Source of the DNA: an uncultured Clostridia bacterium
GTDB lineage: Bacteria > Bacillota > Clostridia > TANB77 > CAG-508
Length of the DNA: 16,632 nucleotides
NCBI GenBank assembly: GCA_948745425.1
Contig: CAPZDM010000036.1
Span: 1 to 16,632, forward strand
Direction of reading: 5' to 3'
The translations under genes were made by a program, and so were the position numbers. Below the pieces are notes generated by a model. That model ran no database searches and had not been told where the DNA came from. It saw only the letters and a program-made list of their open reading frames with translations. Shown piece after piece: positions 8,157 to 15,438 of this stretch (positions are counted from its first letter, which is position 1; each line of letters begins with the position of its first letter).

Positions 8157-8708
8157 ATGAAAAAGAGAGTAACAATATGTATTTGTATATCATTAATAAT
8201 TGTAGGATATTTGTTATATGTTTTTTATAATAATAACAGTAAACTTGTAAATATAAACGAAATTGAAACAGACTCTGATTATGTGGATGTTACATATGAA
8301 GTAGAAGAAGATATACTTGAAGAAGATGTTTTAGGGATATTAACAATAGACAAGATAGGATTAAAAGCTACAGTAAAAGAAGGTAGCGACAATACTACTC
8401 TTAAAAATTATATTGGACATATAGAAAATACAGCGATCTATGACGGAAATATAGCTTTAGCAGGACATAACAGGGGAAATAAATATAGTTATTTTGCAAG
8501 ACTAAATGAACTAGAAGAAGGAGATATTGTTGTTTATAAGACGAAATTTTATACTAGACAATATAAAGTTAATAGCATTAAAGCAATATTTGAAACAGAT
8601 TTGAGCGTATTAGAAAATACAGAAGCAAATAAAATAACTATGATTACATGTATAGCAAATAAGAAAAATCAGAGATTATGTGTACAAGCTACAGAAATTA
8701 TGGAATAA
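8157..8708 (+). CDS. Sortase (class D-like)
   Basis: A 183-residue membrane-anchored transpeptidase: N-terminal helix at about residues 5-24, then the sortase beta-barrel. The catalytic triad is visible as H104 (LAGHNRG), C165 (MITCIA) and R173 (QRLCV). The core (LGILTIDKIGL, EGSDNTTLKNYIGH) resembles class D sortases, but the class is uncertain. It probably attaches the LPRTGF-ending adhesin encoded downstream, or the anchored protein upstream, to the cell wall or to each other. A GGAGG ribosome site precedes ATG 8157. The gap to the next gene contains a weak 5-bp GNRA-loop hairpin (8709-8722). Confidence 0.88.
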   Translation: MKKRVTICICISLIIVGYLLYVFYNNNSKLVNINEIETDSDYVDVTYEVEEDILEEDVLGILTIDKIGLKATVKEGSDNTTLKNYIGHIENTAIYDGNIALAGHNRGNKYSYFARLNELEEGDIVVYKTKFYTRQYKVNSIKAIFETDLSVLENTEANKITMITCIANKKNQRLCVQATEIME

Positions 8709-8764
8709 GACTTGTGAAAGTCATAAAACAGAGTTACAATAAGAACAAGAGGATGTGATGATAT

Positions 8765-9217
8765 ATGAAAAAAAGGATTTTACTAATAACATTCATTTTA
8801 ATAATATTATTAACATCATTAATTACTTTATATATTTTAAATAAGAAATATAATGAGCAAAATGCAATTAGTAAATTAAAATTAGATATAATTGATGATA
8901 ATATTATTAATGAAGATGTAATATTAGAAAGTTATACAGATGAGAATAATATAGAAAACAAGGAACAAGAAACAATAATACAAAACGATAATAATAAAAA
9001 TAATGTCAAAGAAACTAGCCAAAATCAAGAAAATGTTACTGAAAGTTCAAAGAAGGCAGAAAATAAAACTGATAATAGTCTAAAAAATAATACTACTTCA
9101 CAACAGAAAACTAACGAACTTACAGTAGAATCAGCTGGAGAATATGATATAAAGAATGGAGGATCTGCAACATATTCTAATTGGGTGGAAGTTCCAAAGG
9201 ATTGGTTAGATTTTTAA
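8765..9217 (+). CDS. Small membrane-anchored protein with long Asn/Gln/Glu/Lys linker
   Basis: A 150-residue protein: membrane helix or signal anchor at residues 4-25, then a low-complexity polar stretch (about 50-120), then a compact C-terminal motif GGSATYSNWVEVPKDWLDF rich in aromatic residues. This looks like a stalk that presents a short binding peptide at the surface. It lies between sortase and adhesin, followed by a terminator. I do not recognise the family. Confidence 0.6.
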   Translation: MKKRILLITFILIILLTSLITLYILNKKYNEQNAISKLKLDIIDDNIINEDVILESYTDENNIENKEQETIIQNDNNKNNVKETSQNQENVTESSKKAENKTDNSLKNNTTSQQKTNELTVESAGEYDIKNGGSATYSNWVEVPKDWLDF

Positions 9218-9231
9218 AAATGAAAAAGTAA

Positions 9232-9262
9232 ACATCTAAGGTTAAGCCTTAGGTGTATTTTT
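9232..9262 (+). terminator. Rho-independent terminator or attenuator before the adhesin
   Basis: ACATCTAAGG (9232-9241) pairs with CCTTAGGTGT (9247-9256) with one non-Watson-Crick pair, followed by ATTTTTA. It ends 22 bases before the adhesin ATG, so no separate promoter fits after it. The adhesin is probably expressed by read-through at a reduced level. Confidence 0.8.
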
Positions 9263-9284
9263 ATATGGAAAATAGGAGGTATTT

Positions 9285-12200
9285 ATGAAAAAAATAATAA
9301 AAATGTTAAATTTAATAGTAGTAATGATAATTTTGCTATCTGTAATTTTGCCAGTTGTTTGCAATATATCTAAAGTATTTGCTACTGAATATACAATACA
9401 GTATCGTGGAAAAGTAATATATGGAGAATCTACAGTAGGAAGTTTTACAGTAAATGGAGTTAGAGCATTCTGTATTGATCATAAAAAGACAAGTCCATCA
9501 ACAGGAATAGTAGCAACAGAGGAGATATATAATGATATAAATATTGCTAAGTGCTTATACTATCGGATGGGGAGGAGCAGGACAATGGAATGGTTTTACA
9601 AGTGAAAATATGGGAATTGTAATGACGACTCTAGCATTAGACCATTTTAAAAATGGTAATACTAATAATACTGCAAACAGTTTTGTAAACTACATAAATT
9701 CTGTAGAGATGCCTGAGATAGTTCTAGATTTTTTAAATAAGAACTTAACGGCTTATTCTACCAATGATGGTATGCAAAGAACAGAGAGCACAACAGTCAC
9801 AGGAAGTTCAGAATATTACTTGACGCTAGATTTACAGACAGGAGTTACACTTGTAAATGAAACTAGAGGAGTAGAAAGCACTGGAACAGTAAATGTATAT
9901 GGAGGAGATACATTTTATTTAAAAGCACCTACAAGCATAAATGGTTCATGGACTTCTAGCAATATAACAAATTGTAAATATAAATTTCAACCCATAGTAT
10001 ATAGAACTTCACAGTCAACGATGCAAGATTTAGCAGGAGGACTAAAAGTTCAGGAAGATCCAGGTACAACAACAAATCTTACAGTAAATTGGACTAGCAA
10101 GGGAAACTTAATAATACACAAAATCGATGCAGATGATGATTCAGTAAATATATCAGATACAACATTCGATGTATTTGATTCAAGTAATAATTTAGTAGGA
10201 ACAATTACAACAAACGAAGAAGGAATTGGAAGGCTTGATAATATAAATTTACGGAACATATAAAATAGTTGAAAAGGAAGCAAACGAGTTTTATAATATT
10301 GATACTACTGATAGAATTGTCGAAGTAAACAGTGAAAATACCTATGTAACAATAACAAATGGTAAAAAGACAGGATATATTGAAATAAATAAATATGACA
10401 AAGAAGCATACGAAAAATATCATAGGACATTGGGTGTTGCAGGAGTTACCTTTGGAATCTTTGATGAGGAAGGAAATAAAATTGAAGAAATTACAACCGA
10501 TTCAAATGGATATGCCAAAAGTTCGCCATTGACATTAGATATCCGATATATTGTAAAGGAATTGAGAACTCGTGATGAATACATTATTAACAATAATGAA
10601 TATAGAGTAGATTTAACCGAAAATGGAGTAATTGAGGGATATACATATACCTTAAGAATTTTAAATGAACATAAAAAAGGTAATTTGCATGTTGAAAAAA
10701 TAACCTTAGATGACAAAACTATTCAAATGGGAAATGTTAAGTTCGAATTATACTTAGTTGGAAATGGAGAAATAAGACTATATATTGGAACATATTACAC
10801 CGATGTGAATGGGGAAATTTATATACCAAATTTAAATACTGGAAATTATATGTTAAAGGAGACCGAAACAAATAGATGGTACTATTTAAAAGATGATACA
10901 ACAATCGAAGTGAAGTGGTCAAGACAATATGGTGATACAAATGTAACGATAGAAAACGAGAAGAAAAAAGGAATTATTAAAATAATAAAAACTGATAAAG
11001 ATTTTCAAGAACATCCATTAGAAGGTATAGAATTTGAAGTTTATGATGAAGACAACAATTACATTGAAACAATAACAACTAGTGCTAGTGGGATTGCAGA
11101 AAGTAGAAGACTTAGAATAGATAAAAAATATTATGTAAAAGAAACCAAGACTTTGGAAAATTATATTTTAGATGATAATATATATACAATAGATTTTGTA
11201 AAAGGTTTAACAAAAGATGAAATTAATAATATTCAAAAGGACACAATTTATGAGTTACCACTTACAAATGAACATAAAAAAGGAAATTTAAAAGTTTATA
11301 AAGTTGATGCTGATGACAATACTATTCCACTTGAAAATGTAAAATTCGAGTTATATGCAAAAAATGTAGATAGCCCATATATAGAAGATGGACTAGTTGA
11401 TACATATATAACAAATGAGCAAGGTGAAATTACAATAAATGATATGTGGACTGGAGAATGGTATTTAAAGGAAGTTGAGACAAATATATTTTACAAATTA
11501 AATAAAGACAATTCAGAAATAGAAATCAAACACAATGAAACAACAGAAATAACAATAGAAAATGAACCTAAAAAAGGATATATAACAATAGAAAAACAAG
11601 ACAGCGAATTTAATGATATAAAAATTCCAAAAGTAGTATTTAACATATACGATGAGGATGCTAATTTTATTGAAACCATTACAACTGATGAAAAAGGAAT
11701 TGCACAGAGTTCTTTACTACCAATACAAAAAACATATTATGTAGTAGAAGTAGAAACAAGTAATTTGTATAAATTAACTAATGAGTTTTTTAGAGTCAAT
11801 TTTATAGAAAATAAAACATTAGATGAAATTGCAGAAATTGAAACAGATATAGAGTATAGTTTTACTGTCGAAAATGAAGCAAAAGAAAGTTCATTAAAAA
11901 TAATCAAAGTAGATATGGACAATAACGAGATTCGTATTCCAAATGCAGAATTTGAGATAAAAGACGAAACATTAAATAAAGTTATAGCAACAGTTAGAAC
12001 AAATTCATCAGGTGTTGCTGTAATAGATAATTTAAAAGTTACTCACACATATTCTGCAAGGGAAGTAAAATCAAATTATAAATATAAATTAAATAATAAA
12101 ACTATAACAAATATTGTATTAAATCCTGATAATATAAAAAATATCACAGTAGAAAATGAATTACTAAAAGGTCAGGTTAAAGTAATAAAAGTAGATTTAG

Positions 12201-13282
12201 ATGATAACGAAATAAAGCTAGAAGGTGTAACTTTTGAAATTCTAGATGAAAATATGAATGTAGTTGAGGAGATTACAACGGATTCTAATGGAGAAGCATT
12301 ATCTTCAAGACTACCATGTGTTGATAGAGAATACTATATTCGTGAAAAGGAAACCTTAGAGAATTATGTATTATCAGATGAAGTTAAAAAAGTAACATTA
12401 ACAGCAGATCAAATTACTAATTTAACTTTTGAAAACGAAAAAATAAAAGGATATATTCAAATTACAAAAACAAGTGCAGATGATAACCCTATAACAGGAG
12501 AGACTGCAGGTACACCAATTGCAAATGTCGAATTTGAAATCTATGATTCTGATGGAAATATAGTAAGTAATATTATTACCGATGAAAAAGGGATTGCAAT
12601 AACAGATAAGATGATAAAAGGAAAATATATAATTAAAGAGAAAAAATCAGGTAAGTTTTATCAATTAAATATGACAGAATACAGTGCTGAGATAAAAGAG
12701 CATCTACAAATAGTAAATGTCGATATTACAAATGAATCAGATAAACCTGATGTAGATATTGAAAAAACAGGAATCATTCAAACAACAGCAAACCAAGAAA
12801 TACGATATGATTTCAAAATAATAAATACAGGAAATGTGCCATTAAATAACTTTACCTGGTATGATTATTTACCAACAGAATATGTAAAAATAACAAAATT
12901 AATAACAGGAACATATAATCAAGATTTAAATTATAGCATTTATTATAAAACTAACTTAAATGATTATAAATTATTAGTAGAAAACCTAAATACACAAATA
13001 AATAATTATATCGATTTCTCTAATATACAATTAGAAGAAGGGGAAATAATTACAGAATTTAAAGCAGACTTTGGGACAGTAGATGTTGGATTTGAATCAG
13101 TTATAAATCCATACATATTTGTAAAAGTAAATAGCAAAGTAAAAGATAATGATACATTTACAAATAAAACAAGAATTGAAGGTAAATACGAATCTTATCT
13201 CGTTTGGGATGAAGATGATCATACAACAAAAGTGTATGAAAAAGAAATAATTGTAAAAAAACTACCAAGAACGGGATTTTAG
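9285..13282 (+). CDS. Giant surface adhesin: thioester domain, nine Cna-B repeats, LPRTGF (two +1 frameshifts)
   Basis: With two +1 shifts (C9564, C10252) this is a single 1331-residue protein. It has a signal peptide to about residue 33 (SKVFA), a thioester-domain-like head (AFCID with Cys63; YYGWGG at 92-97), then nine Cna-B/SpaA domains starting near residues 272, 362, 464, 561, 664, 762, 867, 961 and 1054. These carry the isopeptide-type Lys (KVD), the YxxKE glutamate and the closing ENE motif. A DUF11-like domain follows (1153-1325), then LPRTGF at 1326-1331. The usual TQxAIW glutamine of thioester domains appears as Thr (TTLALD), so the thioester may not form. The LPRTG motif is the last thing before the stop, with no membrane helix or basic tail. 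A GGAGGT ribosome site precedes the ATG. The adjacent sortase is the likely partner. It presumably mediates adhesion or mating-pair contact. Confidence 0.88.
9561..9567 (+). other. +1 frameshift site 4 (TAT C GGA) in adhesin thioester domain
   Basis: TAC TAT is followed by CGG (9564-9566) and A. Omitting C9564 gives YYGWGGAGQW, the conserved glycine-rich motif of these heads. The zero frame ends 13 codons after CGG (RMGRSRTMEWFYK). Confidence 0.92.
10099..12743 (+). repeat. Nine degenerate Cna-B domain repeats, about 280-315 bp each
   Basis: Units begin near 10099, 10371, 10676, 10967, 11276, 11571, 11885, 12167 and 12446. Each starts with a KxGxxxxxKxD motif, has an FE(I/V/L)YD segment, a TT(D/S)xxG turn and a KE(T/V/K)E motif, and ends with an ENE-like motif. 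They are diverged at DNA level, so recent expansion or slippage is unlikely. Confidence 0.85.
10249..10255 (+). other. +1 frameshift site 5 (TTA C GGA) in first Cna-B domain
   Basis: AAT TTA is followed by CGG (10252-10254) and A. Omitting C10252 gives INLGTYKIVEKEA, the near-invariant LGTYxxxE motif of Cna-B domains, and the frame then runs open for 1009 residues. The zero frame stops at TAA two codons after CGG. No start codon with a ribosome site lies in the 177 bases between the shift and the first ATG of the downstream frame (10430). Confidence 0.94.
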
Positions 13283-13309
13283 AATAATTAAATATTAGTA
13301 CATAAAAAG

Positions 13310-13341
13310 GCATTCGTAACAAAAATACGAGTGCTTTTTTT
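13310..13341 (+). terminator. Terminator of the surface-protein operon
   Basis: GCATTCGTA (13310-13318) pairs with TACGAGTGC (13326-13334) with one G-U pair, followed by seven T. It lies 28 bases after the adhesin stop. Confidence 0.88.
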
Positions 13342-13664
13342 CGTGCAAAACGAGAGATGCCGTAAACTCGCTAAAAGTGACAGGTGTTATGAGCCAATGC
13401 AATAAAATTCTGCCATAAAGGCATAAGTTATCTGTAACAATCAAAGATTGAACAGCTAACTTAATTCGTATTCGTGTAAACAGTCTATTTACACAAAATG
13501 CGTAAGTGAGATTTTGTAACATATACTCACAATAAAAAAAGAGTTTTAGGAGGCAAAGCTTGTAAGAGGATATATAGATGTAAAAAGTGTGGGCAAGTAT
13601 GCACAATATTTGAAAAAATAGCATCTATAATAGATTAAAATAAATCTATATACTAGACTATCAT
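13342..13664 (+). other. Gene-poor stretch with strong hairpins (ncRNA or oriT-like candidate)
   Basis: I see no convincing gene here. The stretch holds a 16-bp interrupted stem at 13424-13463 (TAAGTTA/TAACTTA, CTGT/ACAG, CAATC/GATTG around an AAA loop), a perfect 7-bp stem with a 7-base loop at 13474-13494 (GTGTAAA/TTTACAC) and a 7-bp stem at 13493-13517 (ACAAAAT/ATTTTGT). At 13550-13635 is an open frame without a start codon that encodes a CX5CX2CX3C zinc-ribbon-like fragment (CKRIYRCKKCGQVC). I cannot match the structures to a known RNA family; oriT or a small RNA are possible. Confidence 0.4.
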
Positions 13665-13665
13665 A

Positions 13666-13741
13666 ATTGAAAGCGAGGGAATGAGGGGTTTCAATTTTGA
13701 TGTATTATTTTTTGAAGCAATGGGGATAATACATCATTTTT
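13666..13741 (+). ncRNA. Two-hairpin RNA element ending in terminator-like stem
   Basis: First stem: ATTGAAA (13666-13672) with TTTCAAT (13689-13695), enclosing a G-rich loop. Second stem: TGATGTATTAT (13698-13708) with ATAATACATCA (13726-13736), 11 bp perfect, followed by TTTTT. A structured RNA ending in an intrinsic terminator fits, but no promoter or known family is recognised. It could simply be a second terminator. Confidence 0.4.
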
Positions 13742-13778
13742 CTGCTCAAAAATTTCAGGGTTTCTAGATTACACAATA

Positions 13779-13806
13779 AAAAGATTAGAATTAAATCTAA
13801 TCTTTT
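13779..13806 (-). terminator. Terminator of XRE regulator gene 1 (bidirectional shape)
   Basis: AAAAGATTAGA (13779-13789) and TCTAATCTTTT (13796-13806) form a perfect 11-bp stem with a 6-base loop. On the minus strand five T follow (A at 13778-13782 on plus). It overlaps the stop codon of the minus-strand gene. Confidence 0.75.
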
Positions 13807-14080
13807 AAATTTTATCTAAATAATCTCTAAAATCTTTTAAAAGTGAATCTGTAGTAGTATTTAGTATTTTTGCAAAAGCACATAATTCGTAATCTATAAC
13901 AGTACGAGAGCCTGTTTCAATATCAAAAACAGATTGACTTGAAATATCTAAACCAAGAAACATAAGCTGATTAGATAGTTTCTGCCTTGATAGATTATTT
14001 TTTTCTCTAGCTATTTTTATATTATTTCCAACCGTATTCAATTTTCCATTTAACTTATCAATGTATTTTCTATTATTCAA
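13805..14080 (-). CDS. XRE-family helix-turn-helix regulator 1
   Basis: A 91-residue protein. Residues 15-75 match the Cro/CI-type helix-turn-helix: VGNNIKIAREKNNLSRQKLS, then ISSQSVFDIETGSRTVIDYE and a closing helix ELCAFAKILNTTTDSLL. The start is TTG at 14078-14080 after AAGGAGTG, with normal spacing on the minus strand. It resembles the third regulator (14975-15238) in size and layout. It is probably a repressor of its own or the neighbouring promoter; the target is unknown. Confidence 0.82.
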   Translation of the reverse strand: MNNRKYIDKLNGKLNTVGNNIKIAREKNNLSRQKLSNQLMFLGLDISSQSVFDIETGSRTVIDYELCAFAKILNTTTDSLLKDFRDYLDKI

Positions 14081-14114
14081 AATTTAAACACTCCTTAAAA
14101 TTATAAATTTTAAC

Positions 14115-14144
14115 TTGATTTTATCACTATAATAATGTTATAAT
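14115..14144 (+). promoter_or_regulatory. Strong sigma-A-type promoter, forward
   Basis: TTGATT (14115-14120), an 18-base spacer, and TATAAT (14139-14144) with an extended TG (TGTTATAAT). It points into the 3' end of the minus-strand gene at 14198-14467, so the transcript would be antisense to it or express the tiny frame at 14192. Confidence 0.6.
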
Positions 14145-14191
14145 TTAAGGGTAGACGGAATAGAACAAATACAAATTAAAAAGGTGCAAGT

Positions 14192-14275
14192 ATGTATTTA
14201 ATGTTGTTTATCTATTTTATCTTCAGACGAATCCTCAATATCTATAAACATAGGATCATTAAAAAATTCCATTAA
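14192..14275 (+). CDS. Possible 27-residue hydrophobic basic peptide (speculative)
   Basis: ATG at 14192 follows AAAAAGGTG with good spacing and lies about 48 bases after the TATAAT of a strong promoter. The peptide MYLMLFIYFIFRRILNIYKH plus IIKKFH is a hydrophobic helix with a basic tail, like type I toxins or small membrane peptides. It is entirely antisense to the 3' end of the XRE gene, so its composition may be a by-product of that gene. Confidence 0.25.
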   Translation: MYLMLFIYFIFRRILNIYKHRIIKKFH

Positions 14276-14467
14276 ATTAGTATCAAGACCTTCACATATA
14301 TGAAGTAATGTAGGTAAACGAGGTAATTTATTCTTTTCAGTTCCTAATAAAGCATTAATAGTAGATTTAGGAACACCTGATGTTTTATATAACTCCCATA
14401 AAGAAGATAAGCCTTTTTTATTTAAGAAATAGTCAATTCTACTTTTAATGGCATCATTTAGTTGCAT
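14198..14467 (-). CDS. XRE-family helix-turn-helix regulator 2
   Basis: An 89-residue protein. Residues 5-65 form an XRE-type helix-turn-helix (SRIDYFLNKKGLSSLWELYK, SGVPKSTINALLG, LPTLLHICEGLDTNLMEFF); the acidic tail IDIEDSSEDK ends it. This is the short form common in Firmicutes mobile elements and phages. GGAGAT (14472-14477 on the plus-strand numbering) precedes the ATG by 5 bases. It is divergent from the response regulator gene and probably controls the shared intergenic region. Confidence 0.85.
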   Translation of the reverse strand: MQLNDAIKSRIDYFLNKKGLSSLWELYKTSGVPKSTINALLGTEKNKLPRLPTLLHICEGLDTNLMEFFNDPMFIDIEDSSEDKIDKQH

Positions 14468-14497
14468 AGCAGATCTCCTTTCAATTTATATAAATGC

Positions 14498-14506
14498 AGT
14501 ATAGCA
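14498..14506 (-). promoter_or_regulatory. Extended -10 promoter of XRE regulator 2
   Basis: The minus strand reads TGCTATACT, an extended -10 like those at 14137 and 15288 on the plus strand, about 30 bases before the ATG. It overlaps one arm of a TATAGC/GCTATA inverted repeat (14500-14505 and 14526-14531) that may be an operator. No good -35 is seen. Confidence 0.4.
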
Positions 14507-14576
14507 ATTTTTTTTGCAATAGTAGGCTATAAATATGGTCTAAAAATAGAGAAATAACAATGGAGGAATTATTAAA

Positions 14577-14963
14577 ATGAGTGATAAAATAAAAGTTATA
14601 ATTGCAGATGATAATAAATCATTGTGTAGTTTTATTGAGAAATATTTAAAACAGTATGAAGATATAGAATTGCTGGGAATTGCAAATACAGATGAAGAAG
14701 AATTAAGAATTATAGAGGAATTAAAACCTGAGATCGTTATAACTGATCTTATGAGAAATCATAAGTATACAGGTTTGGATATTATAAAACATTATTTTAA
14801 TAAAAAAGATTCGCCCCAATTTTTAGTTATATCAGCAGAATGTAAACAAGATGTTATTAGAGATGGGATTGAAGTGGCAGGATATATTGAAAAAGGTTGG
14901 AAATTTGACTATGAAAACATATTAAAAGAATTGAGGAGGATAAAAGAAGAAATAAAAAAATAA
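14577..14963 (+). CDS. Stand-alone response-regulator receiver (CheY/Spo0F-like)
   Basis: A 128-residue single-domain receiver with every key residue present: acidic pair D11/D12 (IIADDN), phospho-acceptor D57 (VITDLM), S86 (VISAE) and K106 (IEKGW). There is no output domain. The start MSDKIKVIIADDNKSLCSFI resembles the receiver of Spo0A and Spo0F, so it may relay phosphate to or compete with a Spo0A-type protein; one is encoded 0.8 kb away. GGAGGA precedes the ATG. The gene is convergent with the third XRE gene, with 11 bases between the stops. No kinase is in the window. Confidence 0.9.
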   Translation: MSDKIKVIIADDNKSLCSFIEKYLKQYEDIELLGIANTDEEELRIIEELKPEIVITDLMRNHKYTGLDIIKHYFNKKDSPQFLVISAECKQDVIRDGIEVAGYIEKGWKFDYENILKELRRIKEEIKK

Positions 14964-14974
14964 AGTAGTATCAA

Positions 14975-15238
14975 TTAAGATTCTACTCTATTTTGAGTAT
15001 CTTTAAGAAAAGAATTTAAATCATTAAAATTAATATTAAGTATAGAACATAATGCAACTAATTCAAAATCTTTTATTGAAAGGTTATGTGTTTCCATTCT
15101 ATATAGTTCATCAGGAGATATTGGAATGTTTATTAAATCGAGTTCCCTTGAAACATCTGCCCTTGATAATTTTAGTTTGTTTCTATGATATTTAATTAAT
15201 TCTCCAAATGCATTTTTCTTATTATTAATTTTTTTCAT
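14975..15238 (-). CDS. XRE-family helix-turn-helix regulator 3
   Basis: An 87-residue protein with an XRE/Cro-CI helix-turn-helix (GELIKYHRNKLKLSRADVSR, ISPDELYRMETHNLSIKDFE, LVALCSILNINFNDL). It has the same architecture as regulator 1, including the N-terminal KxN..K segment, so the two may be paralogues. GAGGT precedes the ATG. A 14-bp inverted repeat lies about 55 bases upstream and is its most likely operator (inference). Confidence 0.83.
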   Translation of the reverse strand: MKKINNKKNAFGELIKYHRNKLKLSRADVSRELDLINIPISPDELYRMETHNLSIKDFELVALCSILNINFNDLNSFLKDTQNRVES

Positions 15239-15287
15239 TTAAAAACCTCAAAATAAAATATTTATATTAATTTTACAATAAATGTAA

Positions 15288-15296
15288 TGCTATAAT
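15288..15296 (+). promoter_or_regulatory. Extended -10 promoter overlapping the operator
   Basis: TGCTATAAT, in which TATAAT is the outer end of the inverted repeat at 15291-15321. A protein bound to the repeat would block it. It points toward the gene at 15439 as a second, upstream promoter. Confidence 0.45.
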
Positions 15297-15321
15297 TTAG
15301 CATAGATTATGCTAAATTATA
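15291..15321. promoter_or_regulatory. 14-bp perfect inverted repeat, likely operator
   Basis: TATAATTTAGCATA (15291-15304) and TATGCTAAATTATA (15308-15321) are perfect reverse complements separated by GAT. It lies in the divergent region between an XRE regulator and the next forward gene, the classic site for a dimeric helix-turn-helix repressor. There is no T-run, so it is not a terminator. Confidence 0.7.
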
Positions 15322-15378
15322 AATAAACATAGAAAAATAAGTAAAGGTTAGAAATGATTAAATAACTTATATAACGAC

Positions 15379-15407
15379 TTGACATTAGTTATTGGAAGAG
15401 TTAACAT
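15379..15407 (+). promoter_or_regulatory. Sigma-A-type promoter of the 15439 gene
   Basis: TTGACA (15379-15384), a 17-base spacer and TAACAT (15402-15407). The TTG here could be mistaken for a start codon of the following frame, but it is the -35 box. Confidence 0.7.
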
Positions 15408-15438
15408 CACACACAACTTGAGAGAGGAGGGATTTAGA

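Noticed and set aside
8709..8722. GACTT/AAGTC hairpin with GTGA loop as a terminator
   Set aside because: The stem is only 5 bp and has no T-run; at most an mRNA stability element.
1025..10252. Sequencing or assembly error as the cause of the extra C
   Set aside because: Not fully excluded without reads, but the sites are not homopolymers, the flanks differ, and the same CGGA string occurs out of frame elsewhere (5675, 7351, 8449) where the C is needed for the frame. A context-driven error would have disturbed those too.
464..10263. Treating the interrupted genes as decayed pseudogenes
   Set aside because: All interruptions are the same single-base insertion in the same context, and there are no stops, deletions or other frameshifts in about 12 kb of coding sequence. 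Decay would give a mixture of lesions.
10420..10716. Minus-strand 98-codon frame within the adhesin
   Set aside because: It is fully antisense to well-conserved Cna-B domains, with no promoter or ribosome site.
13295..13624. Minus-strand 109-codon frame
   Set aside because: Its composition is dominated by hydrophobic and Cys/Tyr residues, it reads through the adhesin operon terminator, has no ribosome site and lies over the hairpin cluster.
15379..15438. TTG 15379 as start of the small unknown gene
   Set aside because: This TTG is part of a TTGACA -35 box; TTG 15439 has a strong ribosome site.
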